In this document: positions 1 through 7,280 of the stretch, piece after piece
Layout of the letters: each line of letters starts with the position of its first letter
Numbering within the stretch: the first letter of the stretch is position 1
Source: Methanobrevibacter_A sp964547125
Lineage (GTDB): Archaea; Methanobacteriota; Methanobacteria; Methanobacteriales; Methanobacteriaceae
Length of the DNA: 10,040 bases
NCBI GenBank assembly: GCA_964547125.1
Contig: CAZJLS010000064.1
Location: 1-10,040 of the forward strand
Direction of reading: 5' to 3'
Made by a program: the position numbers and the translations under genes
Notes under the pieces: model-generated
Database searches by the model: none
What the model saw: only the letters and a program-made list of their open reading frames with translations
Told to the model about the DNA's origin: nothing

Positions 1-70
1 TCCTATAAACAAAAGGTCTAAAACCTACACCTTGAACAATACCTTGAACTAAAATCTTCCAACTTTTCAT
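1..70 (-). CDS. hypF: HypF N-terminus, [NiFe]-hydrogenase maturation carbamoyltransferase (partial, cut by window edge)
   Basis: Reading the minus strand from an ATG at 70-68 gives 23 codons that run off the window. They encode MKSWKILVQGIVQGV followed by GFRPFVYR. This is the start of an acylphosphatase-like domain, and the GFRPFVYR ending is typical of HypF rather than of free-standing acylphosphatases. HypF uses carbamoyl phosphate and ATP to make the thiocarboxamide on HypE that becomes the cyanide ligands of [NiFe]-hydrogenases. Only the first part of the acylphosphatase domain is visible; the zinc-finger, YrdC-like and Kae1-like domains would lie to the left. The few codons mostly end in T or G, like the res gene next to it. 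A stand-alone acylphosphatase remains possible because so little is visible. Confidence 0.8.
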   Translation of the reverse strand, partial: MKSWKILVQGIVQGVGFRPFVYR

Positions 71-87
71 AAAAAATATTTTATCCT

Positions 88-99
88 AATTATATAATT
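88..99 (-). promoter_or_regulatory. Possible TATA box for hypF
   Basis: On the minus strand an AT-only TATA-like stretch (aattatataatt) lies about 20-30 bp upstream of the hypF ATG, so transcription would start at or just before the ATG (short leader or leaderless). No clear Shine-Dalgarno site precedes this ATG. The whole spacer is very AT-rich, so chance matches are likely. Confidence 0.3.
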
Positions 100-210
100 C
101 TAAAAATAATTTTAATTATACTAATAAAAATATTATAATATTCAACAGTTTTAAAATTTTTTATTAGTGATTTTGATAGAATATTCACTTTACTTATTAG
201 AAAGTCTAAA

Positions 211-264
211 TTTTTATAAAAATAAAAATAAGATATATTGAAATATTCTATTTATTTCAATATA
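211..264 (-). terminator. Candidate terminator of the mod-res operon
   Basis: A perfect 12-bp inverted repeat (234-245 with 253-264, 7-nt loop) lies 25 bp after the res stop codon. On the minus strand it is followed by a T-rich stretch with two runs of five T (211-233). Archaeal termination depends mostly on the T-tract, and the stem contains only one G-C pair, so the T-tract may matter more than the hairpin. The rest of the 71-289 spacer shows only AT-rich sequence. Confidence 0.5.
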
Positions 265-289
265 ACTATCATTAATTTAAAATATAAAA

Positions 290-3178
290 TTAATTCATAA
301 ATTCATCTAAAGTTTTATGACCTTTTGCTATAGATTCATTAACAATATTATAATCAAGAATCTCTTTAATACTTGCACTATTTTCAAACATAGAGTAGAA
401 TGTATTTTCACCTAATAAAGTATAATTCCATTTTGAATCCATACGGTCTACTCCTTTAAGTTGATTTATCTTGTCCAAAGCATCTAATGTAGCAATTCTT
501 TTTCGCTGAACATTTTCAGAGTTTATATCCTTATCTGATTTAGTTTCAACAATATAAATATCATTATTTATTTTAACAATAAAATCTGGATAATATCTCG
601 CAAGTAAACCATCGTCACGAATATAAGTAATACAAGCAAAATCATGATAATATTCATTAATTTTCAAAAAAGAGTTAACATAACCATCATTATCCAATGC
701 TTCAATAAAAGATTTTTCAAAACCTCCTTTATTTGAAGGATAAGGTAATTTAGGATAAATAGATTTACTAACATCAATAGAATAATTTTCTCTCATACGA
801 AGTTTATCAACCTTTGAAAATGGTATTTTATCAACAACAGCTTCTTCAATACGAACATTATTCTGTAATTCATACATAACTCTGCTAATTTGCTTAGTGA
901 TGTGTTTTATAATACTGCCATCAGACATTACAAGAATGCGCCAATTTTCATTAATCATGGGATTAAATGGCTCATTAAACAATTTAGTACGTATGTATTC
1001 ATCAATTACTCCAGTTATCTCAGCATTATTTACTTGAATCATTGGAAAAGCTTTACTGCTTCTACCTACATTCTGCAACATAGCATTAACATTATTTATA
1101 ATTCTAGATAAAAATTCATTATAATTTTTAGCAGTAAAAATATCAGAACTCACATTATATTCACCAAATTGAGTTCTAACGGTAATTTCATGGGATTTAA
1201 ATTTTTCCCCGCCTTCACCTTTAATCTTCTGCAATTCTTCTAAAGGAATTTTATAGGGTTCAAAATTATCAATAGAAACTCTTTCATTAGTTAAAATTTC
1301 TTCACTTTCTTGAATAATAAACGGCCAGTAAAAATCAAACTCTTCAAAATCATCTCTTAAAGGCACATTTATCATATCTCCCAAAATTTTATCAGGCTTT
1401 TCATCTTCAGTAATCTCAATAACTACATCATCATCAAGACTCTCCTCATAAAACTTAATAAAATTAGGATGCTCAATAATACTTAGTAAGTCTAAATAAT
1501 TTTCAGGTTCTAACTTATTTTTCAATACTCGTCTACGATTTTCATACTTAACCTCATCATATTCATGTTCTCTCCACATCAAACGTAAACCTCTACCAAT
1601 GGTCTGCTCTAATAATATTTCAGACTCAGTAGAACGTAATGGAACAATAACACAAATATTATTAACATCAAAACCTTCACGCAACATCAAAACAGAAACA
1701 ATAATCTTAGGATTTTCATAATTATCAACATTAAATAAACGTTGCTTTATACTATTCCAATCATTTTCACTAACTTCTCCTTTCTTATTAGAATGTATCT
1801 CAACAATTTCATCACTGCTCAAACCTTCACTTTTGAAAAATTGAGTCACAAAAGGAGCAACTTTAGTATCTTCACACATAACTAACATTTTAGGATGCTT
1901 ATTAACATCTAAATGTTTAAATTCATCTTCTAGAATCTTCAACTTTTTATAACCTGCACGAAGCATTAAACGTTGACCATCAGACAAACCAACAATTTTA
2001 TTACCTTCACGCTCTGCCTTAAAATCAAGTTTAATAGAAGCAACTTCTTCACGACGATCAATAGCAATCATCTTAACTAAACCTTTATGAATAGCAGCAC
2101 GTAAATTAAAATCAACAATAACATGCGGAAAATAATGTTTAACCTTCTTTTTACCACCACTATTACTATAAGGAGTAGCAGAAAAATCAATCTGTATAAA
2201 AGAATCCTTAAACTCACTAATCTTATTCAAACTCTTCTGCCATTCAACCTCAAACACCTCACCACCTCTCTTAAAAGTATGAATATGATGAGCCTCATCA
2301 TTAATAACAACAAGTTTATCCAATCCTTTCAAATATTCAATTTCACTACCTCTTAAAAAAGCAGAATCAAGACTACTCAAATCATTACCACTAGCTTTAC
2401 CTGGAGACACAGGTAAAACATTCTTCAAAACTTGTGCAGGATTATCTAAAGGAGAATCAATATCTACCTCCTCATCCTTATCAATTAATAAATGCCAGTT
2501 AGTAATAGCAACTAAACCATCCCCACATACTTTTGAAGAAATTTCATCTTTACAAGCAACAGAAGTCTGTAAAAAACCAAAAATTAGGTCACGATAAGCA
2601 TCAGGAATAAATAACTCTTTAAACTTCATAAAATCAGATGTATTAAAGTCACGAACATTATCAACATCTTCTTTACCAAGAAAAGCATCAAGTAAACGAT
2701 TATACACAATAATTCCTGGAGCAACAATCAAAAAATTCTTAGAAAAACGATTATCACTAGGATTTTTATAAGAATTCAAGTATTGCCAGAGCAATAAAGC
2801 ATGCATAACCCAAGTCTTACCAGTACCAGTAGCCATCTTCACAGCATACATAGGATGATTATATTTTTCTTGCTCAATATTATCTAAATCCATCTCCTTC
2901 AATAATTCAGGATAAACATTTAAATACAAGTCCTTAACACTACTAACTCCTAAGATTTCATGTAAATAAATAATATTCAAAATAGCTTGCTTTTGACCTT
3001 CATGAAAGTTAATATCTCGTATATCACTAAAAGAAGGAGAAAACCAAAAACGTAACAAATCTTGTGTCACAGGAGAGACATTATCATACAAACTACCATC
3101 ATCCCAAGCATTATTAACAACAGTAGTCAACTCACTAGTTAACTTAAGAGGGTTATTTTTAGTACCCATATTACTCAT
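290..3178 (-). CDS. res: Type III restriction enzyme, Res subunit (helicase-endonuclease)
   Basis: This 962-residue protein has the layout of type III Res subunits and is of normal length for the family. The superfamily 2 helicase motifs are in order: Walker A ATGTGKT (about 116-122), DEAH box (294-297), SATP (333-336), motif V near MLREGFDV (498-505) and motif VI EQTIGRGLR (524-532). Near the C-terminus a PD-(D/E)xK nuclease motif is visible as PDF...ETK (D865, E878, K880). All catalytic motifs are intact, so the protein itself looks functional. In type III systems Res cleaves only in complex with Mod. The ATG start has an AGGAG site (3188-3192, 9-nt spacing) inside the end of mod, and the gap to the mod stop is only 4 bp, so res should be co-transcribed and translationally coupled with mod. 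With mod broken as described below, res probably has no promoter of its own here. Codons mostly end in T or G, unlike minus-strand genes at the right. Confidence 0.95.
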   Translation of the reverse strand: MSNMGTKNNPLKLTSELTTVVNNAWDDGSLYDNVSPVTQDLLRFWFSPSFSDIRDINFHEGQKQAILNIIYLHEILGVSSVKDLYLNVYPELLKEMDLDNIEQEKYNHPMYAVKMATGTGKTWVMHALLLWQYLNSYKNPSDNRFSKNFLIVAPGIIVYNRLLDAFLGKEDVDNVRDFNTSDFMKFKELFIPDAYRDLIFGFLQTSVACKDEISSKVCGDGLVAITNWHLLIDKDEEVDIDSPLDNPAQVLKNVLPVSPGKASGNDLSSLDSAFLRGSEIEYLKGLDKLVVINDEAHHIHTFKRGGEVFEVEWQKSLNKISEFKDSFIQIDFSATPYSNSGGKKKVKHYFPHVIVDFNLRAAIHKGLVKMIAIDRREEVASIKLDFKAEREGNKIVGLSDGQRLMLRAGYKKLKILEDEFKHLDVNKHPKMLVMCEDTKVAPFVTQFFKSEGLSSDEIVEIHSNKKGEVSENDWNSIKQRLFNVDNYENPKIIVSVLMLREGFDVNNICVIVPLRSTESEILLEQTIGRGLRLMWREHEYDEVKYENRRRVLKNKLEPENYLDLLSIIEHPNFIKFYEESLDDDVVIEITEDEKPDKILGDMINVPLRDDFEEFDFYWPFIIQESEEILTNERVSIDNFEPYKIPLEELQKIKGEGGEKFKSHEITVRTQFGEYNVSSDIFTAKNYNEFLSRIINNVNAMLQNVGRSSKAFPMIQVNNAEITGVIDEYIRTKLFNEPFNPMINENWRILVMSDGSIIKHITKQISRVMYELQNNVRIEEAVVDKIPFSKVDKLRMRENYSIDVSKSIYPKLPYPSNKGGFEKSFIEALDNDGYVNSFLKINEYYHDFACITYIRDDGLLARYYPDFIVKINNDIYIVETKSDKDINSENVQRKRIATLDALDKINQLKGVDRMDSKWNYTLLGENTFYSMFENSASIKEILDYNIVNESIAKGHKTLDEFMN

Positions 3179-3182
3179 ATTA

Positions 3183-4784
3183 TCATTCTCCTATAGTAAT
3201 TGTTGTAGCACTCTCAAAACCAAAAATATCAACAGCTTTAACACATATCACACGTGTACCCTCAACCTTAGGAACATTAATTCTAGCTTTATTTATAACA
3301 CGATAAGGATCATTATCATTAGCAACATTTTCACGATAATCCTGCCATTTACTACGGAAAACCTCCCCATCATAATCAGGATCAATACTCCAATACTCAA
3401 TTAATGCCAAAGGATCATCACTAATAATATCAGATAACTTTTTCTGGTTCTTTTCATCTAAAGGCAATGCATCAGGAGATAACAAAACATAATTATCCAA
3501 TTCCACATTTAAAACCTCATTATCCTCATCATAATCTTCTACGATGGGATTTTTAACAGTCAAATATTGTAAAGATGAAAATCTCAATTTTCCAGACTGA
3601 ATAAGTTTATTAGCTTTAGCTTTAGTTTTTAGCTGCTCTAATAAATCTGGAGGAATAACAAGAACTTTTAAATCAGAATCATCCAATTTATTAATAATAT
3701 CACCAATATTCTGCACAAAATTCCAACCTAAAACAACAACTTTATTCCAACCCCCATGATATGTATTTCTCAACTTCTGAGCCTTAACTAAAGTATTATA
3801 ACCTGTTAATTTAGAGGGAGAATCAACAAGAACCAAGGTATTTTTATCCTTAATGTATCCTAAATTAGTTCTAGTACTATTATCATTAATTGGTAAAGCA
3901 CCATAAAGGTTTAAAACAACATGGGATAAATCACGTATGGTTTTAAATTCAGAAGTTTCATATTGCTCTTTTTGATAATCTCCAATAGATTGATATAAAA
4001 AAGGCTCAGCTTCTTGATCAATTAAACGCTTACGAGTTATCATTGTTGCAGGTTTACCTAAATCCGACATAATCCAACGTCTACCTAATTTCTCAGCAAC
4101 TGTACCAGTAGTACCAGAACCCATAAAAAAATCAGCAACAATATCTCCTTCATTGGAAGAAGCTTTAATAATACGTTCTAATAATTTTTCAGGTTTTTGA
4201 GTTCCATAATTAACTGCTTGAGTAGAATTTCCTTTTACAACAGGAATCCTCCAGACATCTTCTGGAATCTTACCATCAACTGCAGAACTACCTCCAACAT
4301 ATTTTTTACCCCCTAGCACTCTAGGTGTTTCGTATCGTTTTTTACTTGCATCTAGTATTTCGACACGTATATCATCACCATTAAAAGTTTTATTTTTGGA
4401 TTTTGAATAAAAAAGAATTACATCATGTTTTCGTGGAAAATAATCCTTACTTCGCCCAGGAGTATCTGGATAAAACCATATTATTTCATTAACAAAATTT
4501 TCTTTTCCAAAAATTTCGTCTAATATGGTTTTAATATAGTGCCCCACATGCCAATCAATATGAATATATATAGAACCATTATTTGATAATAATTCTTTCA
4601 TAAGTATTAATCTTGGCACCATCATTTCTAAATAGCTCGCAGTTCCATTCTTCCAGGTATCTTTATATGCAAATTGTTCTATAACTGTTGGTTTTTGTTC
4701 TATATCGTTATCTGGTATTGATATTTTTGTTCTATAATCTGCTTTTGAATCAAAGGGTGGGTCTATATATATAAAGTGATTCAA
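3183..4784 (-). pseudogene. mod: Type III DNA adenine methyltransferase, 3' part of split mod (modC)
   Basis: This open frame encodes about 526 residues of a beta-class N6-adenine methyltransferase, the Mod subunit that gives type III systems their DNA specificity. Within the frame are motif IV DPPF (8-11) followed by DSKADYRTKI, a TQKPEKLLERI segment (195-205), and the SAM-binding motif DFFMGSGTTG (218-227). The region of about 100-185 should be the target recognition domain. There are no internal stops or frameshifts. The usual roughly 100-residue N-terminal part before DPPF is missing. The only start is a TTG codon (4784-4782) without a ribosome binding site, and the few residues before IYIDPPF are not Mod-like. 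The missing N-terminus lies just to the right on the opposite strand (modN) and ends at the matching residues LIYI. I therefore call this a gene broken by a 458-bp inversion, silent in this orientation but restorable. A product starting internally is possible but would lack the N-terminal motif. Confidence 0.9.
4765..4774 (+). repeat. Left inverted repeat of the switch (atatatataa)
   Basis: This 10-bp arm lies at the IYI codons just before DPPF in modC. Its exact reverse complement is at 5213-5222. Flanking bases show only loose similarity (tct just outside the arm, allowing a 2-base gap, and a g close inside it). The sequence is purely A/T, so the repeat alone would be weak evidence. Its position exactly at the break in mod is what makes it meaningful. 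On the minus strand it also reads as a TATA-like ctttatatatata. Confidence 0.75.
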
Positions 4785-4877
4785 TTCTTTATGTTTGTTT
4801 AATAAGATATAATAGGATATATTATGAAAATAATTTTATGTGATTATTTTCTTGATTTTCCTATGAAAATGTAGTTA

Positions 4878-4890
4878 TTTTAAATAAATA
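4878..4890 (+). promoter_or_regulatory. Probable TATA box of mod (inside the invertible segment)
   Basis: The stretch ttttaaataaata lies about 26 bp upstream of position 4910, leaving a short leader that contains the AAGGAG site and the GTG start at 4930. A second AT-rich candidate (agatataatagg, about 4806-4817) lies further upstream. In the present orientation this promoter points right, away from modC-res and toward larB. Confidence 0.4.
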
Positions 4891-4914
4891 TGGGATATGT
4901 ATAAATCAATTATT

Positions 4915-4920
4915 AAGGAG
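4915..4920 (+). promoter_or_regulatory. Shine-Dalgarno site that sets the mod start
   Basis: AAGGAG is followed 9 nt later by GTG at 4930, good spacing for initiation. The ATG at 4897 lies upstream of this site and has no comparable site. A TATA box at 4878-4890 would also start transcription after 4897. Both points favour GTG 4930. Confidence 0.6.
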
Positions 4921-5206
4921 ACAGTGATTGTGCCAGAATCTTTAGTTGAAGAGTTGCCTAAAATTTTAAAAAAAGGAAAAAATGAAGCTCAAAAAATATT
5001 ATCTGGAATATCTGAAAATCAGAGATTAAAACTACAAACAAACGAGTTAGTATTACCATCAAAAGATGATTCAGGTTATTTTAAATCTAAAGTTAAAAAT
5101 ATCAATGAAAAAACATGGTTTAATAAATTAATATATGGAGATAACCTATTAGCTATGCAAGCACTTCTTATAGGGGATGAATATAATCAATCAATGCGTG
5201 GAAAAA

Positions 5207-5273
5207 TAAATCTTATATATATTAAGATGAATAGTTTTATATTTTATTCATTTAACTTTATTTATAAGATTTA
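5207..5273. repeat. 11-bp inverted repeat around the right end of the switch
   Basis: taaatcttata (5207-5217) and tataagattta (5263-5273) are perfect reverse complements separated by 45 nt. The first arm overlaps the right switch repeat. A second hairpin (5227-5233 with 5245-5251) lies inside. This may be chance in AT-rich DNA, or a structure that ends the truncated modN transcript, or part of a recombination site. No gene lies between 5275 and the larB start; that 53-bp gap holds only AT-rich sequence and the larB ribosome binding site. Confidence 0.35.
5213..5222 (-). repeat. Right inverted repeat of the switch
   Basis: ttatatatat on the plus strand is the exact reverse complement of the left arm at 4765-4774. 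It covers the LIYI codons at the end of the Mod homology in modN. Beyond this point (5224 onward) the reading frame no longer resembles Mod. Confidence 0.75.
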
Positions 5274-5327
5274 AAACATATTATTAATTATATAAAATTT
5301 ATTAGTTATAAGGAAGAGTTTTTATTT

Positions 5328-6122
5328 ATGAGAAAAACATTAGAAGATTTGATAGATGGTAAAATTACTATCGAAAAATGTGAAAATATAATTAAATCCA
5401 AAAATATTCTAGATTTAGATCAACATATAAAATTTGATACAAATAGAAAACAAAGAACAGGCTTTCCAGAAGCAATATTATCTGACAGTAAAGATTATGA
5501 TGACTTAGTTACAATTGCTAAAAATTATTTTGAAAAAGTAGATGGGGAGAATATATCATTATTATTTACACGTTTAAGTAAAAAACGTTTTGAAAAATTA
5601 GAAAAAGATTTAGAATATTTAAAAGAAGATTTCATTTTTGAATATGATGAAAAAGGAAGGATATTACGTATTGCTTCATCACCAATAGAAAATAATATTG
5701 TTAAGGAGTATGGTAAGGTAGGTATTGTAACTGCAGGAACATCTGATGTTAATGTTGCACAGGAAGCTAAAATAATACTTAATGAAGGGGGTTGCGAAGT
5801 TTTAACTTCATATGATATTGGTGTTGCAGGTATTCATAGACTCTTTCCTCAAATTGCTAAAATGATTGAAGAAGATGTTAATTGTATTATAGTATGTGCA
5901 GGTATGGAAGGTGCTTTACCATCTGTTGTTGCAGGTTTGGTGGATGTTCCACTTATTGCTGTTCCTACTAGTGTTGGTTATGGTGTTGGAGATAATGGTA
6001 AAACTGCATTGTTTGCTATGTTACAATCTTGTGCTCCAGGTATTGCAGTTGTTAATATTGATAATGGTTTTGGTGCGGCAGTATTTGCCTTAACTATGAT
6101 TAAAAATAAGATAAATAAATAA
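5328..6122 (+). CDS. larB: LarB-type pyridinium-3,5-biscarboxylic acid mononucleotide synthase (nickel-pincer cofactor synthesis)
   Basis: The 264-residue protein matches the LarB family, whose C-terminal half is related to PurE. LarB carboxylates nicotinic acid adenine dinucleotide and splits off AMP, the first step to the nickel-pincer nucleotide of lactate racemase and related enzymes. Visible motifs are GFPEAI (45-50), VTAGTSDVNVAQEA (134-147), YDIGVAGIHR (162-171), AGMEGALPSVVAGL (191-204), VPTSVGYG (212-219), SCAPG (234-238) and NIDNGFGAA (243-251). The cysteine in SCAPG (C235) probably corresponds to the catalytic cysteine of characterised LarB. Length is close to normal. The ATG follows an AAGGA site (5310-5314) at a rather long 13-nt spacing. 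No larC or larE is in the window. It is preceded by the broken modN on the same strand, and read-through from the mod promoter is possible in this orientation. Confidence 0.92.
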   Translation: MRKTLEDLIDGKITIEKCENIIKSKNILDLDQHIKFDTNRKQRTGFPEAILSDSKDYDDLVTIAKNYFEKVDGENISLLFTRLSKKRFEKLEKDLEYLKEDFIFEYDEKGRILRIASSPIENNIVKEYGKVGIVTAGTSDVNVAQEAKIILNEGGCEVLTSYDIGVAGIHRLFPQIAKMIEEDVNCIIVCAGMEGALPSVVAGLVDVPLIAVPTSVGYGVGDNGKTALFAMLQSCAPGIAVVNIDNGFGAAVFALTMIKNKINK

Positions 6123-6124
6123 GA

Positions 6125-6136
6125 TTTTTTTTTTTT
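6125..6136 (+). terminator. T12 tract, terminator of larB
   Basis: Twelve consecutive T follow the larB stop by two bases. An oligo-T run on the sense strand is the normal archaeal termination signal. It fills almost all of the 12-bp gap between the converging larB and hisE stop codons. On the minus strand it is an A-run and would not stop hisE transcripts. Confidence 0.65.
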
Positions 6137-6425
6137 ATTTGTGTCTTCTTTCAAATTCTTCAAATACTTCGTTTAAGTCCACATTTTTATATGCTAGTAA
6201 TAGTAAGTTGTGGAATATTAAATCTACTGATTCATAGATTAGGTTTTCATCATTTTTTGCTGCGAGTATCACTTCTGCTGCTTCTTCCCCTATTTTTTCA
6301 CATATTTTATCTACAGCTTTTTTTTCACTATCTTTCATTATTTTGGAGGTATATGAGTCAATAGGGTTGTCTCTTCTATCTTCTAATGTTTCATATACTT
6401 TTCTAATTATTGTTTCGTCCGCCAT
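6135..6425 (-). CDS. hisE: Phosphoribosyl-ATP pyrophosphatase (histidine biosynthesis)
   Basis: The 96-residue protein is a stand-alone HisE, which hydrolyses phosphoribosyl-ATP to phosphoribosyl-AMP and pyrophosphate in the second step of histidine synthesis. It shows the all-alpha MazG-like fold signature: LEDRRDNP near 15-21, SYTSKI (24-29), EKIGEEAAEVILAAKND (43-59) with its metal-binding glutamates, and ESVDLIFHNLLLL (65-77) with E65 and D68. Length is normal for the stand-alone form; no HisI domain is fused. The ATG at 6425 has an AAAGGA site (6433-6438) located in the end of the upstream CBS gene, with only 3 bp between the two genes, so it is probably translationally coupled to it. 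Confidence 0.95.
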   Translation of the reverse strand: MADETIIRKVYETLEDRRDNPIDSYTSKIMKDSEKKAVDKICEKIGEEAAEVILAAKNDENLIYESVDLIFHNLLLLAYKNVDLNEVFEEFERRHK

Positions 6426-6428
6426 ATT

Positions 6429-7244
6429 TTATTCCTTTCTGCTTGTTTTTATGGTTTCTGTTAATGCTATTAATGGGTGTTGATCATCATCAATAATATT
6501 TATGTCCTCAAATTTATGTATTCCTTGTGTGTCTGCTGTTCTTTCCATTCCTATTTTTATGTCTTTTCTTAGGTCAATTACATAGGAATCTATTTTATCA
6601 TATCCTAATTTTACTGATGCTACTGCACGATGGTGTCCGTCAACGAGTATGTATCTATCTCCAGTTTTAACAACAATTGCAGGTTCTGCTAATCCTCTTT
6701 CTAGTTCATATATTCTTCCTTGGAGTTCATCAGCATATATTCTATCTTGGGTTGGTCTTAATTTTGTAACTGGCACATATTCTCTTAGTAGTTTTGTTTT
6801 TATGCTGTATAATTGTTCCATTGTGTTTTTGAAAACATTAACTTTGTTTGGTGTTGATCTTTCTATGTGGGATCGAACCATATCTGTGTTGGTTATGATT
6901 CCTTGTACTTGTTTGTCTCTGTTTATTACTGGTAGTCTTGATATTCCATGTCGAAACATTACTCTTGATGCATCGTTTATTGTCATATCTTCTTGAGCTA
7001 CAGTAACTTCGTTTGACATTACTCCTTCTATTAAGTCGGCCCAATCTTTTAATAGTAAATCATATGCAGTTACTATTCCTTGTATTGCACCTGTCTCTTC
7101 ATCAACTACTGGAAAACCATCGTGTCCTGTTTTTTTCATTATTTTAATTACTTCTTTACTTGGGGTTTTTGGTGTTACAGTTATTACATCTTTTGTCATA
7201 TAGTCTTTTACAGTTGATTTTTCTTTATTATCTGCCCCTATCAT
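6429..7244 (-). CDS. CBS-domain pair fused to a ParB/sulfiredoxin-like domain (regulatory or kinase-like protein)
   Basis: The 271-residue protein begins with two CBS repeats (about 11-68 and 72-130). These start with VKDYMTKDVITVTP and EGVMSNEVTVAQ, and contain GFPVVDEETGAIQGIVT and RLPVINRDKQVQGIIT. Such pairs bind adenine nucleotides. A ParB-like domain follows (about 158-225), with KLRPTQDRIYADEL and VDGHHRAVASVKLGY. The DGHHR motif at 202-206 replaces the GERR type of chromosomal ParB and resembles the motif of ADP-dependent free serine kinases of the same fold. The exact activity is unknown, and a DNA-partitioning role is unlikely. It lies between gatB and hisE in a tight gene string. 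The ATG at 7244 lacks a well-spaced ribosome binding site (AAGGTG is 16 nt upstream), so coupling to gatB or a different start is possible. Confidence 0.85.
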   Translation of the reverse strand: MIGADNKEKSTVKDYMTKDVITVTPKTPSKEVIKIMKKTGHDGFPVVDEETGAIQGIVTAYDLLLKDWADLIEGVMSNEVTVAQEDMTINDASRVMFRHGISRLPVINRDKQVQGIITNTDMVRSHIERSTPNKVNVFKNTMEQLYSIKTKLLREYVPVTKLRPTQDRIYADELQGRIYELERGLAEPAIVVKTGDRYILVDGHHRAVASVKLGYDKIDSYVIDLRKDIKIGMERTADTQGIHKFEDINIIDDDQHPLIALTETIKTSRKE

Positions 7245-7280
7245 AATTTTTTTATTTTCACACCTTTTTTTAGTTTTTTT

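Larger units (their letters stand above)
4765..5222. mobile_element. Invertible DNA segment carrying the mod promoter and 5' end
   Basis: The segment is bounded by a 10-bp inverted repeat. Inverting it maps position x to 9987-x. This places modN codons ctt-ata-tat-at against the left junction base and the gac codon, so LIYI joins DPPF in the correct frame with no base changed. The promoter, ribosome binding site and first ~98-109 codons would then read leftward into modC and res. The exact frame restoration and the absence of decay on both sides argue for a switch or a very recent inversion. No recombinase gene is in the window, so an enzyme would have to act from elsewhere. Confidence 0.8.
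4930..5274 (+). pseudogene. mod: Type III DNA methyltransferase, 5' part of split mod (modN)
   Basis: From GTG 4930 the frame encodes the conserved N-terminus of type III Mod: ESLVEELPKILKKGKNEA, then LQTNELVLPSK, then WFNKLIYGDNLLAMQALL and SMRGKINLIYI. The IYGDNLLAM segment corresponds to a conserved motif ahead of the catalytic DPPF loop in this family. After LIYI (codon 5221-5223) homology stops, and 16 unrelated residues follow before the stop at 5274. DPPF and everything after it are found on the opposite strand in modC. Joined to modC, the gene would encode about 624 residues (635 from the alternative ATG at 4897), a normal Mod length. The fragment alone lacks DPPF and the SAM-binding loop and cannot methylate DNA. 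It lies within the flippable 4765-5222 segment except for its spurious tail. Confidence 0.88.

Noticed and set aside
71..289. CRISPR array or insertion sequence remnants in the hypF-res spacer
   Set aside because: No repeated units or transposase-like sequence; only AT-rich DNA with one hairpin that fits a terminator.
890..2356. Plus-strand open frames opposite res (890-1111, 2123-2356)
   Set aside because: They are antisense to a strongly conserved helicase gene, with no start signals and no recognisable domains.
3183..5274. mod as an ordinary frameshifted pseudogene, or two independent methyltransferase genes
   Set aside because: The two parts are on opposite strands, do not overlap in homology, and join exactly at a shared residue pair LIYI/IYI. 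Inversion explains all of this; frameshift or duplication does not.
4785..5327. A toxin-antitoxin or other small gene in the region between modC and larB
   Set aside because: The only coding sequence here is the Mod N-terminus; the remaining frames are short and AT-driven.
5896..6093. Leucine-rich frame within larB on the same strand
   Set aside because: It is larB read in another frame; larB is a complete, well-supported gene.
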